Made by a program: the position numbers and the translations under genes
Assembly (NCBI RefSeq): GCF_900129315.1
Contig: NZ_FQUS01000001.1
Span: forward strand, 1 to 64,000
Reading direction: 5' to 3'
From: Fodinibius roseus
Lineage (GTDB): Bacteria; Bacteroidota; Rhodothermia; Balneolales; Balneolaceae
Length of the DNA: 64,000 bases
In this document: piece after piece, positions 16,537 to 25,781 of the stretch
Layout of the letters: each line of letters begins with the position of its first letter
Position numbering within the stretch: the first letter of the stretch is position 1
The notes under the pieces: generated by a model
The model's database searches: none
The model's input: only the letters and a program-made list of their open reading frames with translations
Told to the model about the DNA's origin: nothing

Positions 16537-17649
16537 ATGACGGTTTATATTAAGCTATGGAGTATTTGCCTTATTTCTTTTCTGATAAACTCATGCTCAA
16601 CTCATAGCGATATCAATTTTTACGAGAGTCCGTCTATTGATCAAGATCTGAAACTGCATAAAATTGATCAGTTTACTATTCAGGTACCGGCCGATACTGC
16701 TTATACTATCGGGAAACTACGCTTTACTTTTGCTACTAACCCTGACGGGAGCCTGCACGCATTTTATGATGAGCTCAAGAAGCAGTTTATCATTACCGAC
16801 AGAGAGGGAATGATACAAAATATCATTTCGGAAGAGGGACGAGGTCCCGGCGAAATTCTGAAAGCCGAGGGCTTTAATTTTGACCGGGAAGACCGGCTGG
16901 TGGTATATGATCAAAACCAGCAAATGATAAAGGTTTTTAATCTGGATGGACAAGTAGTTGCCCGTGCTAAGCCGGAAAAAAGTTCTTTCTATATCTCTGG
17001 CAGAAAGCTATGGATATACAGAAATAAGATATTTTCAGCAACAATGGACGGAAGGCTGCTGGGAAATATCAGGGAAGAAGCCCCTAAATCCAGATTGGCT
17101 GTTTCTCATAATTACGACGGAGAACTTGTTGATACGTTGGGTAGATATGATCCCACTGTTAGGACAGCAAAAAGTTATAATCTCCTTTCAATTATAAATA
17201 TAGACTATAAAAAAGATCGGTTGATAAGCACTCACTATCATAACTACCGCATTCAGGTATATGATATGGAAACAGGGGAGCGACTGGCCTGGTTTGGACG
17301 GAAAACGGAAAATTTTAAGGAAGGGGAAGAGTATATATCACCAAATCTTCCGAGAGAAAAGATTCAGGAAAAAAGTGTGGGACGTAGTACGGCGGCCAAC
17401 ATTTATCCCTTGTCCGATTATATAGTGCTTTATTTTGAGACGTTGACTGAAGCATTTTTTACAACAGAGGATTTTAATGAAAAAAGGCCCCATATTGTTG
17501 TTTACGATAATGAGTCATACGGTTGCCATGGGGAGATTGCTTTACCTTACATATTGGGGAATGTTTCGAACGATAAATTTTATCTCATTGAAGACGATAA
17601 CCCCGATCATTTTACGGTAGGTGTTTATGAACTTGTCAGCCATGATTAA
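16537..17649 (+). CDS. 6-bladed beta-propeller lipoprotein (array copy 9)
   Basis: 370 residues. Signal peptide with lipobox LINSC (Cys20). GRGPGEI lies near residues 101-107, after ITDREGMIQNIISEEG. Later blade-like units include IQVYDMETGERLAWFG and HIVVYDNESYGCHGEIALP; the tail is NPDHFTVGVYELVSHD. It differs from the main subfamily at both ends. A broken tail of the same type lies just upstream, suggesting local tandem duplication. Envelope lipoprotein of unknown ligand. Confidence 0.82.
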   Translation: MTVYIKLWSICLISFLINSCSTHSDINFYESPSIDQDLKLHKIDQFTIQVPADTAYTIGKLRFTFATNPDGSLHAFYDELKKQFIITDREGMIQNIISEEGRGPGEILKAEGFNFDREDRLVVYDQNQQMIKVFNLDGQVVARAKPEKSSFYISGRKLWIYRNKIFSATMDGRLLGNIREEAPKSRLAVSHNYDGELVDTLGRYDPTVRTAKSYNLLSIINIDYKKDRLISTHYHNYRIQVYDMETGERLAWFGRKTENFKEGEEYISPNLPREKIQEKSVGRSTAANIYPLSDYIVLYFETLTEAFFTTEDFNEKRPHIVVYDNESYGCHGEIALPYILGNVSNDKFYLIEDDNPDHFTVGVYELVSHD

Positions 17650-17734
17650 TATCTGGTTGCTGAAGTTCAACTGGTAGAGAAGCTTGAAAAAAGGAGTAAC
17701 ACTATTAATTTGTATCTAAGGAAATAGAAATACC

Positions 17735-18778
17735 ATGAAAAGCATAAAATGGCTTATTTCTTTGTTACTCATAATCATTGGATGTTCTCAACCGGATTCT
17801 GGCAACCCCGTTAACTTTACAACCACCGTTGTTGAAGGAAATAGTACGATCATTGACGCTGAAAAAGATACAGCCATCGTCTTTCCTTCCTTTATACGTA
17901 CCGCTCCCGACTATTTTCTAATATATGAAGCAAACCCTCAAAAGATTATTAAGTTTAACTATGATGGAGAGAAGCTTCAGTCTTTTGGAAGCGAAGGGAG
18001 GGGTCCCGGTGAGTTTCTATCGCTGACGAACTACTGGATCAGGAAGGACCACTATTTACTGTATGATTACAACGGCGCAAAAATGATCCGGTATGATTTT
18101 AAGGGATCATTGATTGATGAATATTCAGTAGATATCAGCAAACTGACCATGACGGTGGATGTTTTGTCCGGTAGCAAATTTGTCTATCCCGCCAATGGGA
18201 CCCATGATTCGTTGTTAGCGATCTCAGACCTCAAAAAAGGCGAGACTGTCTTTTTTGGACAGACCATCGCCGAGAGGAATGAAACCTCGAATGATATGGT
18301 ACGCGACATTATTGAAAGAGGGGAAGTTCCTAACTATATGAAAAACAGCGTACAAATAGGGGCTAATGGATCCGGGATTTTTTGTTTTCAGAATACGAAG
18401 GCGATTTTACAGAAGTATACTTTGGAAGGACAGTTGCAATGGGAACGAGATTTGAAGATGCCAATGGTTGAAGGGGTATTCGAGGATTTTCTAAAAGAAA
18501 ACAAAAAAGGGAAATATATTACTCCCTTAACCTATGCCTATGGCATGCATGTAATGGAGAATGGTACGGCCCTCTTGCTCAATACGACGGATGAAAAGCC
18601 GATAACGGTAAGCTGGGTTCCGAATGACGGGCATGATATACAAGTGGTAGAGTTTCCCAGTATCGTCCGGCCTTCCCAACTCCCCCTTAGGTTCAGGGTT
18701 GTCCCTGGGCAAAAGGAAATCCTCTTTGCGAATTCCATGGAGGGAAAAATAATGAGCGCAGAGTGGCCGATTAACTAA
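17735..18778 (+). CDS. 6-bladed beta-propeller lipoprotein (array copy 10)
   Basis: 347 residues. Lipobox IIIGC with Cys17. GRGPGEF lies near residues 88-94. The middle (RDLKMPMVEGVFEDFLKENK, then LLNTTDEKPITVSWVPNDG) and the end (ILFANSMEGKIMSAEWPIN) pair it with copy 1 at 580 and with the tail relic at 13882. The segment KNSVQIGANGSGIFCFQNTK also matches copy 1. It is followed directly by copy 11, the same pair order preserved as relics at 13882-14070. Confidence 0.84.
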   Translation: MKSIKWLISLLLIIIGCSQPDSGNPVNFTTTVVEGNSTIIDAEKDTAIVFPSFIRTAPDYFLIYEANPQKIIKFNYDGEKLQSFGSEGRGPGEFLSLTNYWIRKDHYLLYDYNGAKMIRYDFKGSLIDEYSVDISKLTMTVDVLSGSKFVYPANGTHDSLLAISDLKKGETVFFGQTIAERNETSNDMVRDIIERGEVPNYMKNSVQIGANGSGIFCFQNTKAILQKYTLEGQLQWERDLKMPMVEGVFEDFLKENKKGKYITPLTYAYGMHVMENGTALLLNTTDEKPITVSWVPNDGHDIQVVEFPSIVRPSQLPLRFRVVPGQKEILFANSMEGKIMSAEWPIN

Positions 18779-18885
18779 GGGAAAGCCATTATTTTAAAAA
18801 TCGGGTGAGTCTATAACCAGGAGTTTTCTTGATTATATGCCTGAAAATGACCAATATTGATATTGTTAATAGAAAAAAGGGATCT

Positions 18886-20046
18886 ATGTACTGCACTATT
18901 CGTCCGGGGACACTATTATTTGCAGCATGCCTGGTAATGGCATTTGGGATAATCGGGTGTCAAGGTGATTCGGCTTCCGATAACGATGGCGCTCCATCGA
19001 CTGCTGAAGTGGCTACACTCGAAGAATACAATACGGTCGTATCTTATGAAGATGGCATCCTGGCCAATCCGGCTGCTATGAAATATGACGGAGATTCACT
19101 TCTTTACGTGTATGATGTGGAGAAAAAGCAGGTATTGGCACTGAATGAAAACGGGGAAACTGCTCGTGAATTCGGCGGAGAGGGTCGAGGCCCAGGGGAG
19201 GTTCTATGGTTTAATAATATCTATTTGAACAGTGATTACCTTTATATAGTCGATCCGGTACAATTTCGTATTATAAGATATACCCTTGATGGAGAGGTGG
19301 ATAGTCCGCTTGATTATGGGCAGAAAGGTTCCCTGTCAATGCCTCCCCCGGGTCCCCAACCAGGAACCCCCCGGGCTAAAAATATTACGAATAAACCCTT
19401 TGTGACTGCCAATGGTAATGTGTTGCTGCCGGCTATCGGACCGGAAAAGGATTTCAATAGCCTGTATACTTTGGCCGATTGGGAAGGAAAAGAGTTGGCG
19501 GAGATAGGCGAAATTCCCGAGGGTAGCGCTTTCGTGCTGGACTATAAGCAATACCAGGCTGCCGTCAATGAGCGGGAGGTTCCGGCTTATTACAAACCTA
19601 ATGTATTTCCGGTTAATGACGGGGCCAGCCATGACGAACTTTATTTCATCTATACTGCTTTTCCGAAAGTTATGAAATATAATACATCCGGAAAGAAGCT
19701 TTGGGAGAGGGATGTACCGGAAACGACAGAACTGGATTCTGTTTTCACTCATTTTTATGAGGTATCCGGACGAATGAGTGGTAAGTCCAGAATTGGGCTC
19801 GATACCTATGTGTCAGGAGTAAGTAGTGAAAAGGGGCGCTTGTATTTGGTTGTAGGCAAGAATGGGATTGTGGAGGTATCAAACAATCTATGGATTCATG
19901 AGTTTACCAAAAAAGGAGAACTTAGCCGACGGTTTCAATTGGTGTCTGAAGATGTCAACTTGGCGGCTATCTTCGATATCGACTTTGCCAACCAGCGTAT
20001 ATTTGTGGTAACGGAAGAGGCTGAGATACGGGCGTATCCCTTTTGA
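18886..20046 (+). CDS. 6-bladed beta-propeller lipoprotein (array copy 11)
   Basis: 386 residues from the ATG at 18886, chosen because an AAAAAAGGGA stretch lies just upstream and the signal peptide then starts normally (MYCTIRPGTLLFAACLVMAF, lipobox IIGC, Cys25). An upstream TTG at 18829 or ATG at 18847 would add an atypical polar leader. GRGPGEV lies near residues 100-106. A Pro-rich loop (SMPPPGPQPGTPRAKN) sits around residue 147. It ends IRAYPF. Last propeller copy before the RND gene. Confidence 0.8.
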   Translation: MYCTIRPGTLLFAACLVMAFGIIGCQGDSASDNDGAPSTAEVATLEEYNTVVSYEDGILANPAAMKYDGDSLLYVYDVEKKQVLALNENGETAREFGGEGRGPGEVLWFNNIYLNSDYLYIVDPVQFRIIRYTLDGEVDSPLDYGQKGSLSMPPPGPQPGTPRAKNITNKPFVTANGNVLLPAIGPEKDFNSLYTLADWEGKELAEIGEIPEGSAFVLDYKQYQAAVNEREVPAYYKPNVFPVNDGASHDELYFIYTAFPKVMKYNTSGKKLWERDVPETTELDSVFTHFYEVSGRMSGKSRIGLDTYVSGVSSEKGRLYLVVGKNGIVEVSNNLWIHEFTKKGELSRRFQLVSEDVNLAAIFDIDFANQRIFVVTEEAEIRAYPF

Positions 20047-20221
20047 GAGCGGAAATAACTCTGTTAGGGTTCTGTGAAAAAGGACTTTGTGGTTTTACAG
20101 CGGCAGGATACAGATCAGGCTGCCGGTAAATATTCCCAGTTCAACATATAACATTATAATTTTAAAATTTATAGGTGGTCTCGCAGTTTGAAATTTTCCT
20201 TCACGCGCTTAACTTACCAAT

Positions 20222-23200
20222 ATGCTGTCAAGACTTTTCCATAGGCGCTACTTGATCTCGCTGAGCTACTTGCTGGTTGTGATTATCGGCATGGTGGCCT
20301 GGCAGAACATCTCCCTGGAGATGTCCCCGGACCTGAGTTTGCCTTCCATCACCGTCAGTTACAGCTGGGGCAGCACCACGCCGGAAGTGATGGAGCAGGA
20401 GGTGACGCGCAAGGTCGAGCAGGCCGCCAACCGCCTGCGGGATGTGGAGCGTATAGAATCTATCTCGAGAGAGGGACGGGCGACCGTCACCATTACCTTT
20501 AACCGGGGGGCTCCGGTGGAGTACCGGAAGGTGGAGCTGCAGGAGTATCTTTTTTCGCTGCAGGAGTCCCTTCCGGCGAATGTGCTTCATCCGTCGATCA
20601 GCCGGCGTGTCCCGGAGGAACTGCAGGAGATGCAAACCTTTGTCGTCTATTCGATCAGCGGCGATCGTCCTGTCCGACAGCTGCTCGAGTACGCCCGCCG
20701 GAATATTGAACTGCCGCTGCTGGGACTTGAGGGCGTAGCCGAAATTGAGATCAACGGCGCGCGGGACCCGGCCCTTACCGTCGAATTTGATACGGATCTG
20801 CTGGAGCGGTACGATATCAGTCCGCAAGCGGTGCTAAGCAGCATCCGGGATAAGCTGCAGTGGCGCTCTTCGGGCTATGTAGAGTCGTCGGGCCGGCGCA
20901 TCAGCATGCTGGTGGAGCCGCAGTTCTCGGAGCTGTCTGCCATACGGCAGCTGCCCCTGCCCATCCCGGGCAGTCCGCGGACTATCAGTCTGGCCGATGT
21001 GGCTGAGGTGAGCATACAGGACTACCCCGCCAAGAGCCTGAAGCGCATTAACGGAAGTCCCGCTCTCAGTGTCGAGTTTGTCAAGGAGAGCGGGGCCGAC
21101 GCCATCGGACTGGCAGAGCAAATCCGGGCAGAGATGATGCAGATTGCAGAGATCCTGCCCGCCGATATGACCGTCCAGCTGGAACAGGATGCCACGGAAG
21201 AGCTGCGCGAGCAGTACGGGAACCTGCGTTACCAGGCCATGATAAGCTTGCTGGCGGTTTTTATTATCCTGCTGTTGTTTATCCGGCGTCTACGGGCCCC
21301 GTTTGTCATTCTGGGCAGCATCCTGTTTTCCCTGCTGATGAGCGTGAGTATCCTCTATTTCGCCGGCTATACGTTGAATATCATCACCCTGGCGGGACTG
21401 ACGGTCTCGCTCGGGATGATTATCGACAATGCGGTGGTGGTCTTTGAACAGGTCAACCCGGGTCTGCCGGATGTACGAGAGGGACGGATCCGTCATGTGC
21501 AGAAACAGCTTCCCCGCGCGCTGGTGCCGGTGCTGGGCAGCACCTTTACGACGGTCGGCATTTTTATCCCGCTCTTCTTTGCAATGGAGCAGCTGCAGCT
21601 GTTTTTGGTGCCGCTGGCCGTGGCGCTTTCGTTTACCCTCATCTCGTCGGTCCTCATCGCCCTGAGCTGGATCCCGTACGCGCTCATCTGGCTGGTGCCG
21701 GGACGCGCGGATGCCGGCTTCTCGCGATGGACGAAGCTTAAGAACGGACTGTTTTCGAACATTCGCCGCTACCTGATGGGACTTTTTGTATGGCGGCACA
21801 AGCTGCGGTGGGTTTTTTACGGGGCATTGATTGCGGCGATCGGGCTCCCGCTGTTTGCTATTGAAACACCGGATTGGGAGGATCCCGATGCGTCGGCCTG
21901 GCCGGAATTTAGCCGGGTCTATTTTGACAACCGGAACGATATCGATCCCTGGATCGGCGGGATCACCTACCAGTTTTTTAACGAAACCTACTTCGGGAGC
22001 CCCTGGAGCGGGAGGGACCGGCAGGAGCGTGTTTATATCACGATTCAGACCCCGCAGGGGACACCGCTGGAGGAGATCGACAAGATGGCGCGGAATTATG
22101 AGACCATTGCCAAGCCATACGAGGACGCGTTTTCGTTTTATGAAACACAGATCTCGGAATATAGTGGTGCGCGCCTGGTGTTTTATATCAAGGATGAGTA
22201 TATGAGTCGCCCGGATCCCTATATCTTCTATGCGGAGGCGATGTACCTGGCGGCCCAGATCGGTAATTCGGCCATATCGGTAGGGGGCCTGGGAGACGGC
22301 CTGTACAGGGGTCTGGGCAGTAGTTCCTCGAGTCACCGTATTTCACTGACCGGCTATTCCTACGATGAGCTGTTACGTCTGGCCCGCAATCTGCGCAGCC
22401 GCCTGATGCAGAACCAGCGGGTGCAGGAGGTCGATATCCATGGTACGGGCAGCTGGCAGAGCCGGGATGACCTGTACCAGTATTACCTGCAGCTGGATGA
22501 TAGGGAGCTGGCTATGAGTGGGCTCAACCGGTCTGACGTGCTGTCGGCTATTTCGCTGGATGTGAACCCCACCAACACCTTTGGACGGGTGGAACTGGCG
22601 GGACAGCAGATGTATCTGATCGGGCGGAATAAAAACCGGCAAAACAGCGGAAGAGAGCTGATGCGGGAAAAACGATTTTCGCCCTCTGACAGCACGCTGT
22701 TCGCCCTCTCGGAAGTGGCGTCACTGGGACGGGAAAAAAGCCAGTCGATGATACGGCGCGAGGATCAATCCTACCAGCGCGTAGTAGGAGTGGATTTTTT
22801 AGGGCCCTACCGGCTGGGACAGCAGTACGTGGAGAGTGTCCTGGAAGAAACGCCGGTCCCGGTCGGGATGAAGATGGAGTTTGGAACCGGCGGTATCTTT
22901 GGCTTTGGTGACGATCAGAATACCCGGAACTTGCTGCTGTTATTGGGACTTACGATCCTCAGCGTCTGGATGATCGTGTCGGCCCTGCTGGAGTCATGGG
23001 CCGACCCGCTGGTCGTCATCCTGGCGGTACCGCTCAGCCTGCTGGGCGTGATGATGGGCACACTCTACCACGACCTGGCGTTCGACCGGGGAGCGATTGC
23101 CGGCACGCTGTTGTGTGTGGGGGTGGTGGTCAACAATTCCATTTTATTGATGCATGAAAAGGAGTACTGCCGGGAGCAGGGTGTTCACGGACTGCGCAGC

Positions 23201-23401
23201 TGGCTGTACGTTTATAAGCATAAGATGCGGGCGGTGCTTATCACGACGCTGACGACCATCGGCGGATTGATGCCCCTTATTATCATGGAGGGCAGCGACT
23301 TCTGGCAGACGCTGGCCACGGTTGTGGTCTGGGGACTGGGAGCGAGCACGCTGCTTATCCTTCTTCTGATGGGGCTCTGGGAGAAGCCGGGTAAATTTTG
23401 A
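20222..23401 (+). CDS. RND efflux transporter permease (AcrB/HAE-like)
   Basis: 1059 residues, the usual RND pump length. It starts MLSRLFHRRYLISLSYLLVV (first membrane helix), then LPSITVSYSWGSTTPEVME and the pore/porter domains. Helices cluster near residues 340-520 and 890-1055; GLTVSLGMIIDNAVVVFEQV carries the conserved Asp of the proton relay in the fourth helix. Such pumps export drugs, metals or lipids with an HlyD-type adaptor and a TolC channel, but neither is next to it, so partners must be elsewhere or the role is different. It is GC-rich compared with the array before it. Its leader is duplicated at 16229. Confidence 0.9.
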   Translation: MLSRLFHRRYLISLSYLLVVIIGMVAWQNISLEMSPDLSLPSITVSYSWGSTTPEVMEQEVTRKVEQAANRLRDVERIESISREGRATVTITFNRGAPVEYRKVELQEYLFSLQESLPANVLHPSISRRVPEELQEMQTFVVYSISGDRPVRQLLEYARRNIELPLLGLEGVAEIEINGARDPALTVEFDTDLLERYDISPQAVLSSIRDKLQWRSSGYVESSGRRISMLVEPQFSELSAIRQLPLPIPGSPRTISLADVAEVSIQDYPAKSLKRINGSPALSVEFVKESGADAIGLAEQIRAEMMQIAEILPADMTVQLEQDATEELREQYGNLRYQAMISLLAVFIILLLFIRRLRAPFVILGSILFSLLMSVSILYFAGYTLNIITLAGLTVSLGMIIDNAVVVFEQVNPGLPDVREGRIRHVQKQLPRALVPVLGSTFTTVGIFIPLFFAMEQLQLFLVPLAVALSFTLISSVLIALSWIPYALIWLVPGRADAGFSRWTKLKNGLFSNIRRYLMGLFVWRHKLRWVFYGALIAAIGLPLFAIETPDWEDPDASAWPEFSRVYFDNRNDIDPWIGGITYQFFNETYFGSPWSGRDRQERVYITIQTPQGTPLEEIDKMARNYETIAKPYEDAFSFYETQISEYSGARLVFYIKDEYMSRPDPYIFYAEAMYLAAQIGNSAISVGGLGDGLYRGLGSSSSSHRISLTGYSYDELLRLARNLRSRLMQNQRVQEVDIHGTGSWQSRDDLYQYYLQLDDRELAMSGLNRSDVLSAISLDVNPTNTFGRVELAGQQMYLIGRNKNRQNSGRELMREKRFSPSDSTLFALSEVASLGREKSQSMIRREDQSYQRVVGVDFLGPYRLGQQYVESVLEETPVPVGMKMEFGTGGIFGFGDDQNTRNLLLLLGLTILSVWMIVSALLESWADPLVVILAVPLSLLGVMMGTLYHDLAFDRGAIAGTLLCVGVVVNNSILLMHEKEYCREQGVHGLRSWLYVYKHKMRAVLITTLTTIGGLMPLIIMEGSDFWQTLATVVVWGLGASTLLILLLMGLWEKPGKF

Positions 23402-23427
23402 GCTGATGTATTGCTACGAAACAATGG

Positions 23428-23715
23428 CTATTCTTTATCCGGAGGAAGTTGGCGAACATGCCAAACCGCTTCAATATAGACTCCATTTTCTTTGATCCGA
23501 TAAGGCAATCGGTAGTTTCCAACGATAAGCTCTCGAAGGGTCTCTTCATTGTACTCCGGGACGACTCTCCCAATTCTCGGATGATCTGCCAGTTTATCGG
23601 TTTGGCTCATGAGTTCCAGCGCCCATTGCTCAGCAGCCAAATAATCATCCTGAGCAATATAATCGACAAATTCATTGATCATACGAATAGCTTGCCGGGT
23701 CCATACTACCTCCAT
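23428..23715 (-). CDS. RelE/ParE-type toxin
   Basis: 95 residues: VWTRQAIRMINEFVDYIAQD, then DHPRIGRVVPEYNEETLREL and NYRLPYRIKENGVYIEAVWH. This is the ParE/RelE toxin pattern (A...L..I..YI....P.A, HP..GR.V.E, R.iiv..YR..Y). ParE-like members poison gyrase and RelE-like members cut mRNA on ribosomes; the sequence alone does not decide. Its ATG overlaps the end of the antitoxin gene by ten bases, so the pair is translationally coupled. Confidence 0.88.
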   Translation of the reverse strand: MEVVWTRQAIRMINEFVDYIAQDDYLAAEQWALELMSQTDKLADHPRIGRVVPEYNEETLRELIVGNYRLPYRIKENGVYIEAVWHVRQLPPDKE

Positions 23716-23999
23716 TTATCCAGATTTTCCTTGATCTTCTGCTTTGCCTCCTCATGAGTGAAGACTTCGCCCCGCGCAATTTGCCGTTCAGCTTCCAGCA
23801 AATCTTCCATTTTGTCCAATTTGTCAACCATGCGTTGATACTCTGAGACATCAACCAACACAGCAGCACTTTTACCATGCTGGGTAAGGACAATGGATCG
23901 TTTTTGTTTCTGGATGCGATCAATAAAACTGGCCGCGTTTTTGCGAAACTCTGATACGGGCTGAATATCCTGGTCTAATTGCAGGCGTGATGTAGACAT
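23706..23999 (-). CDS. Phd/YefM-type antitoxin
   Basis: 97 residues. IQPVSEFRKNAASFIDRIQK followed by SIVLTQHGKSAAVLVDVSEY is the Phd/YefM N-terminal dimerisation and DNA-binding domain. The charged C-terminus (EEAKQKIKENLDKWR) should wrap the RelE-like toxin encoded directly downstream. Antitoxins of this type repress their own operon; the promoter should lie in the 140-base gap up to 24143. Confidence 0.88.
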   Translation of the reverse strand: MSTSRLQLDQDIQPVSEFRKNAASFIDRIQKQKRSIVLTQHGKSAAVLVDVSEYQRMVDKLDKMEDLLEAERQIARGEVFTHEEAKQKIKENLDKWR

Positions 24000-24143
24000 G
24001 ATATTATTGTTACTATTAAGTTATGGTTAAACGTACAACCAAAGTATGTCAAAAAGTATTAATTAACAACTATCTTTAATCTTATCCGCTGTATATCTCT
24101 CTGTCTTCGGTTTTGCGGAACGTGATACCACGATATCTGCATG

Positions 24144-25238
24144 TCAATTTTTTATACGCCCGATATCCACCTCCGGGTAGAGGTCGGTGCCATTGGTCAG
24201 GTGGTCCACATAGTGTTCGGCCAGGAACTTGCTGTAGAGCAGTCCCTTGGAGCCCAGGCCCGTAAAAACATGCATGGACGGATGCTCGGGGTGCCGCCCC
24301 AAAATCGGCTTCCGGTTGGGCGTGGAGGTCCGCACCCCCGCCCACTGGTCAACCGTCGTTACTTTTTCTTCCAGCTGGGGGAGCGTGCGCCGCATGCGTT
24401 TGCGAAGGTATTGCTCTCCCTCTTTGTCCGGCCTCACATGCTCAAAATCGTGCTCGTAGGTGCTGCCCTGCACAAAAGTATGATCGTTGCCGGTGCGGGC
24501 CATATAGCCCAGGCTCGAGATGGAGTGGGAGAACGACAGCGGTTCCTCCCCGTTCCTGAACGTTGCCACCTGTCCCTTGATCAGGTGAAGAGGCAGCCAG
24601 TCCCAATAACCCGACTCCGTTGTGCCACGGCCGATCGCAAAGAGGAGGTGTTGGGCTTGCACCGTGATGTCGTCAAAGGAAATGTGCCATTCGTTTTCCG
24701 TCCGATCAATGACAGTTTGCCTACCTGCCCACAATCGGAGCCCGCCCTCCTGCAGGAACCGGGCATACGCCTGCAGGTAAGCCCCGACATCCACCGACAA
24801 CCCGATAGGGAGCCACAGTCCCCCGTTGACGCAGGTTATACCCGGGTGCATCTCCTTGATTTCTTCTTCTGTTTTCCACTGGCACCAGCCGTCGGGCCAG
24901 GAGGTCTTTTCGTGCTGGGCCTTCATCTTGATGGCCATCTTTTCGAGCAGGGCGGGACGGAGCAGCCCGTTATGCCGGTAAAAGGACTCGTCCGCCTGCT
25001 CCTGTACTTTGGCCAGGTTTCGGGCGATCGCTTCGTAGCACTGTTCGGCTTTCCAGGCTTTGGTCGCCCGCCGCCCGGTAGCCGGGTTAACGAGTCCCCC
25101 GGGCGTTCCGGAAGCCCCGCCCGCGATGGCATTTTTGTCAATGACCACGGTTTCGATATCCTGCTCCAGGAGGACATCGGCCATAGACAGGCCTGCCAGT
25201 CCCGCTCCGAGAATACAAAAATCTGTTTGATGATGCAT
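24144..25238 (-). CDS. FAD-dependent oxidoreductase, DAO family (MnmC C-domain-like)
   Basis: 364 residues. The N-terminal ILGAGLAGLSMADVLLEQ is a GxGxxG dinucleotide-binding loop, followed by an acidic residue (VVIDK) for the FAD ribose. GGASGTPGGLVNPATGRR and the C-terminal GVRTSTPNRKPILGRHPEHP and VFTGLGSKGLLYSKFLAEH match the DAO family, especially the oxidase domain of the tRNA-modifying enzyme MnmC. No methyltransferase domain is fused to it. It likely oxidises an amine-type substrate in the cytoplasm. No operon partner within 140 bases. Confidence 0.82.
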   Translation of the reverse strand: MHHQTDFCILGAGLAGLSMADVLLEQDIETVVIDKNAIAGGASGTPGGLVNPATGRRATKAWKAEQCYEAIARNLAKVQEQADESFYRHNGLLRPALLEKMAIKMKAQHEKTSWPDGWCQWKTEEEIKEMHPGITCVNGGLWLPIGLSVDVGAYLQAYARFLQEGGLRLWAGRQTVIDRTENEWHISFDDITVQAQHLLFAIGRGTTESGYWDWLPLHLIKGQVATFRNGEEPLSFSHSISSLGYMARTGNDHTFVQGSTYEHDFEHVRPDKEGEQYLRKRMRRTLPQLEEKVTTVDQWAGVRTSTPNRKPILGRHPEHPSMHVFTGLGSKGLLYSKFLAEHYVDHLTNGTDLYPEVDIGRIKN

Positions 25239-25781
25239 TAAATTAAATAGTAATGAGTTGAAGATTACCCTTACGAGGATTTTTTAATATTTCCCGATTT
25301 CTTTATGCCCTTTTGGCTTGGTCCAAAGGGCGTAAAAGATCAACGCTGAGAAAACTAAACGTTCGGCGGTTGCTTCGGCTGCGGGAAAAATATAAACTCA
25401 TCCGACCTGCGTCGGATTTAGGCATATATATTTCACCTTCCTTCGCCTCGCTTCCGCCACCCGGAAACGCTTACTTTTCAAGGCCGGCTTTTATTGTTGC
25501 TGTTTATACTAACTGGAAAACCAGACTATGCCGACGCCATAAAAAATATTGCTGATTTGAGCGAGCGAAGATGAAGCGTTCAGAAATCATTCTTTGTTTG
25601 AAAGACAGTGCGTTTCTGTATTGAGTTACATGATTTTAGTGGAGTCAATGAGAATGCAGTGATAATTTTTTCAGCCGGTTATTTTTTGTGTTTCTGATAA
25701 TTACAGTTTTGCTGGTCCCGGCCACTCAGAATTTCAACATAAAAAATGGAATGATTTCTGAAGACTGCCGATGGAAAGATT
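25239..25781. other. Intergenic stretch with a repeat copy and no supported gene
   Basis: 543 bases between two minus-strand genes. No frame with family signs was seen. A hairpin-headed repeat fills 25307-25490 (listed separately). The remainder is AT-rich and featureless to the eye. Confidence 0.5.
25307..25490 (+). repeat. Intergenic repeat, copy A, headed by a hairpin
   Basis: Starts with GCCCTTTTGG, loop CTTGGT, then CCAAAGGGC (a hairpin with one extra T). It ends in CCGCCACCCGG and ACTTTTCAAGGCCG. The same head and tail, in the same order and orientation, occur at 47529-47759, with diverged sequence between. Probably a dispersed non-coding element. Confidence 0.65.

Noticed and set aside
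20228-22336. Long minus-strand frames opposite the RND gene and similar ones opposite icmF and the E1 gene
   Set aside because: They are antisense shadows in GC-rich coding DNA; composition is Arg/His/Pro-rich and the plus-strand families are unmistakable.
24141-25241. 366-codon plus-strand frame over the FAD oxidoreductase
   Set aside because: The opposite strand encodes a full DAO-family protein with its FAD loop; this frame has no motifs.
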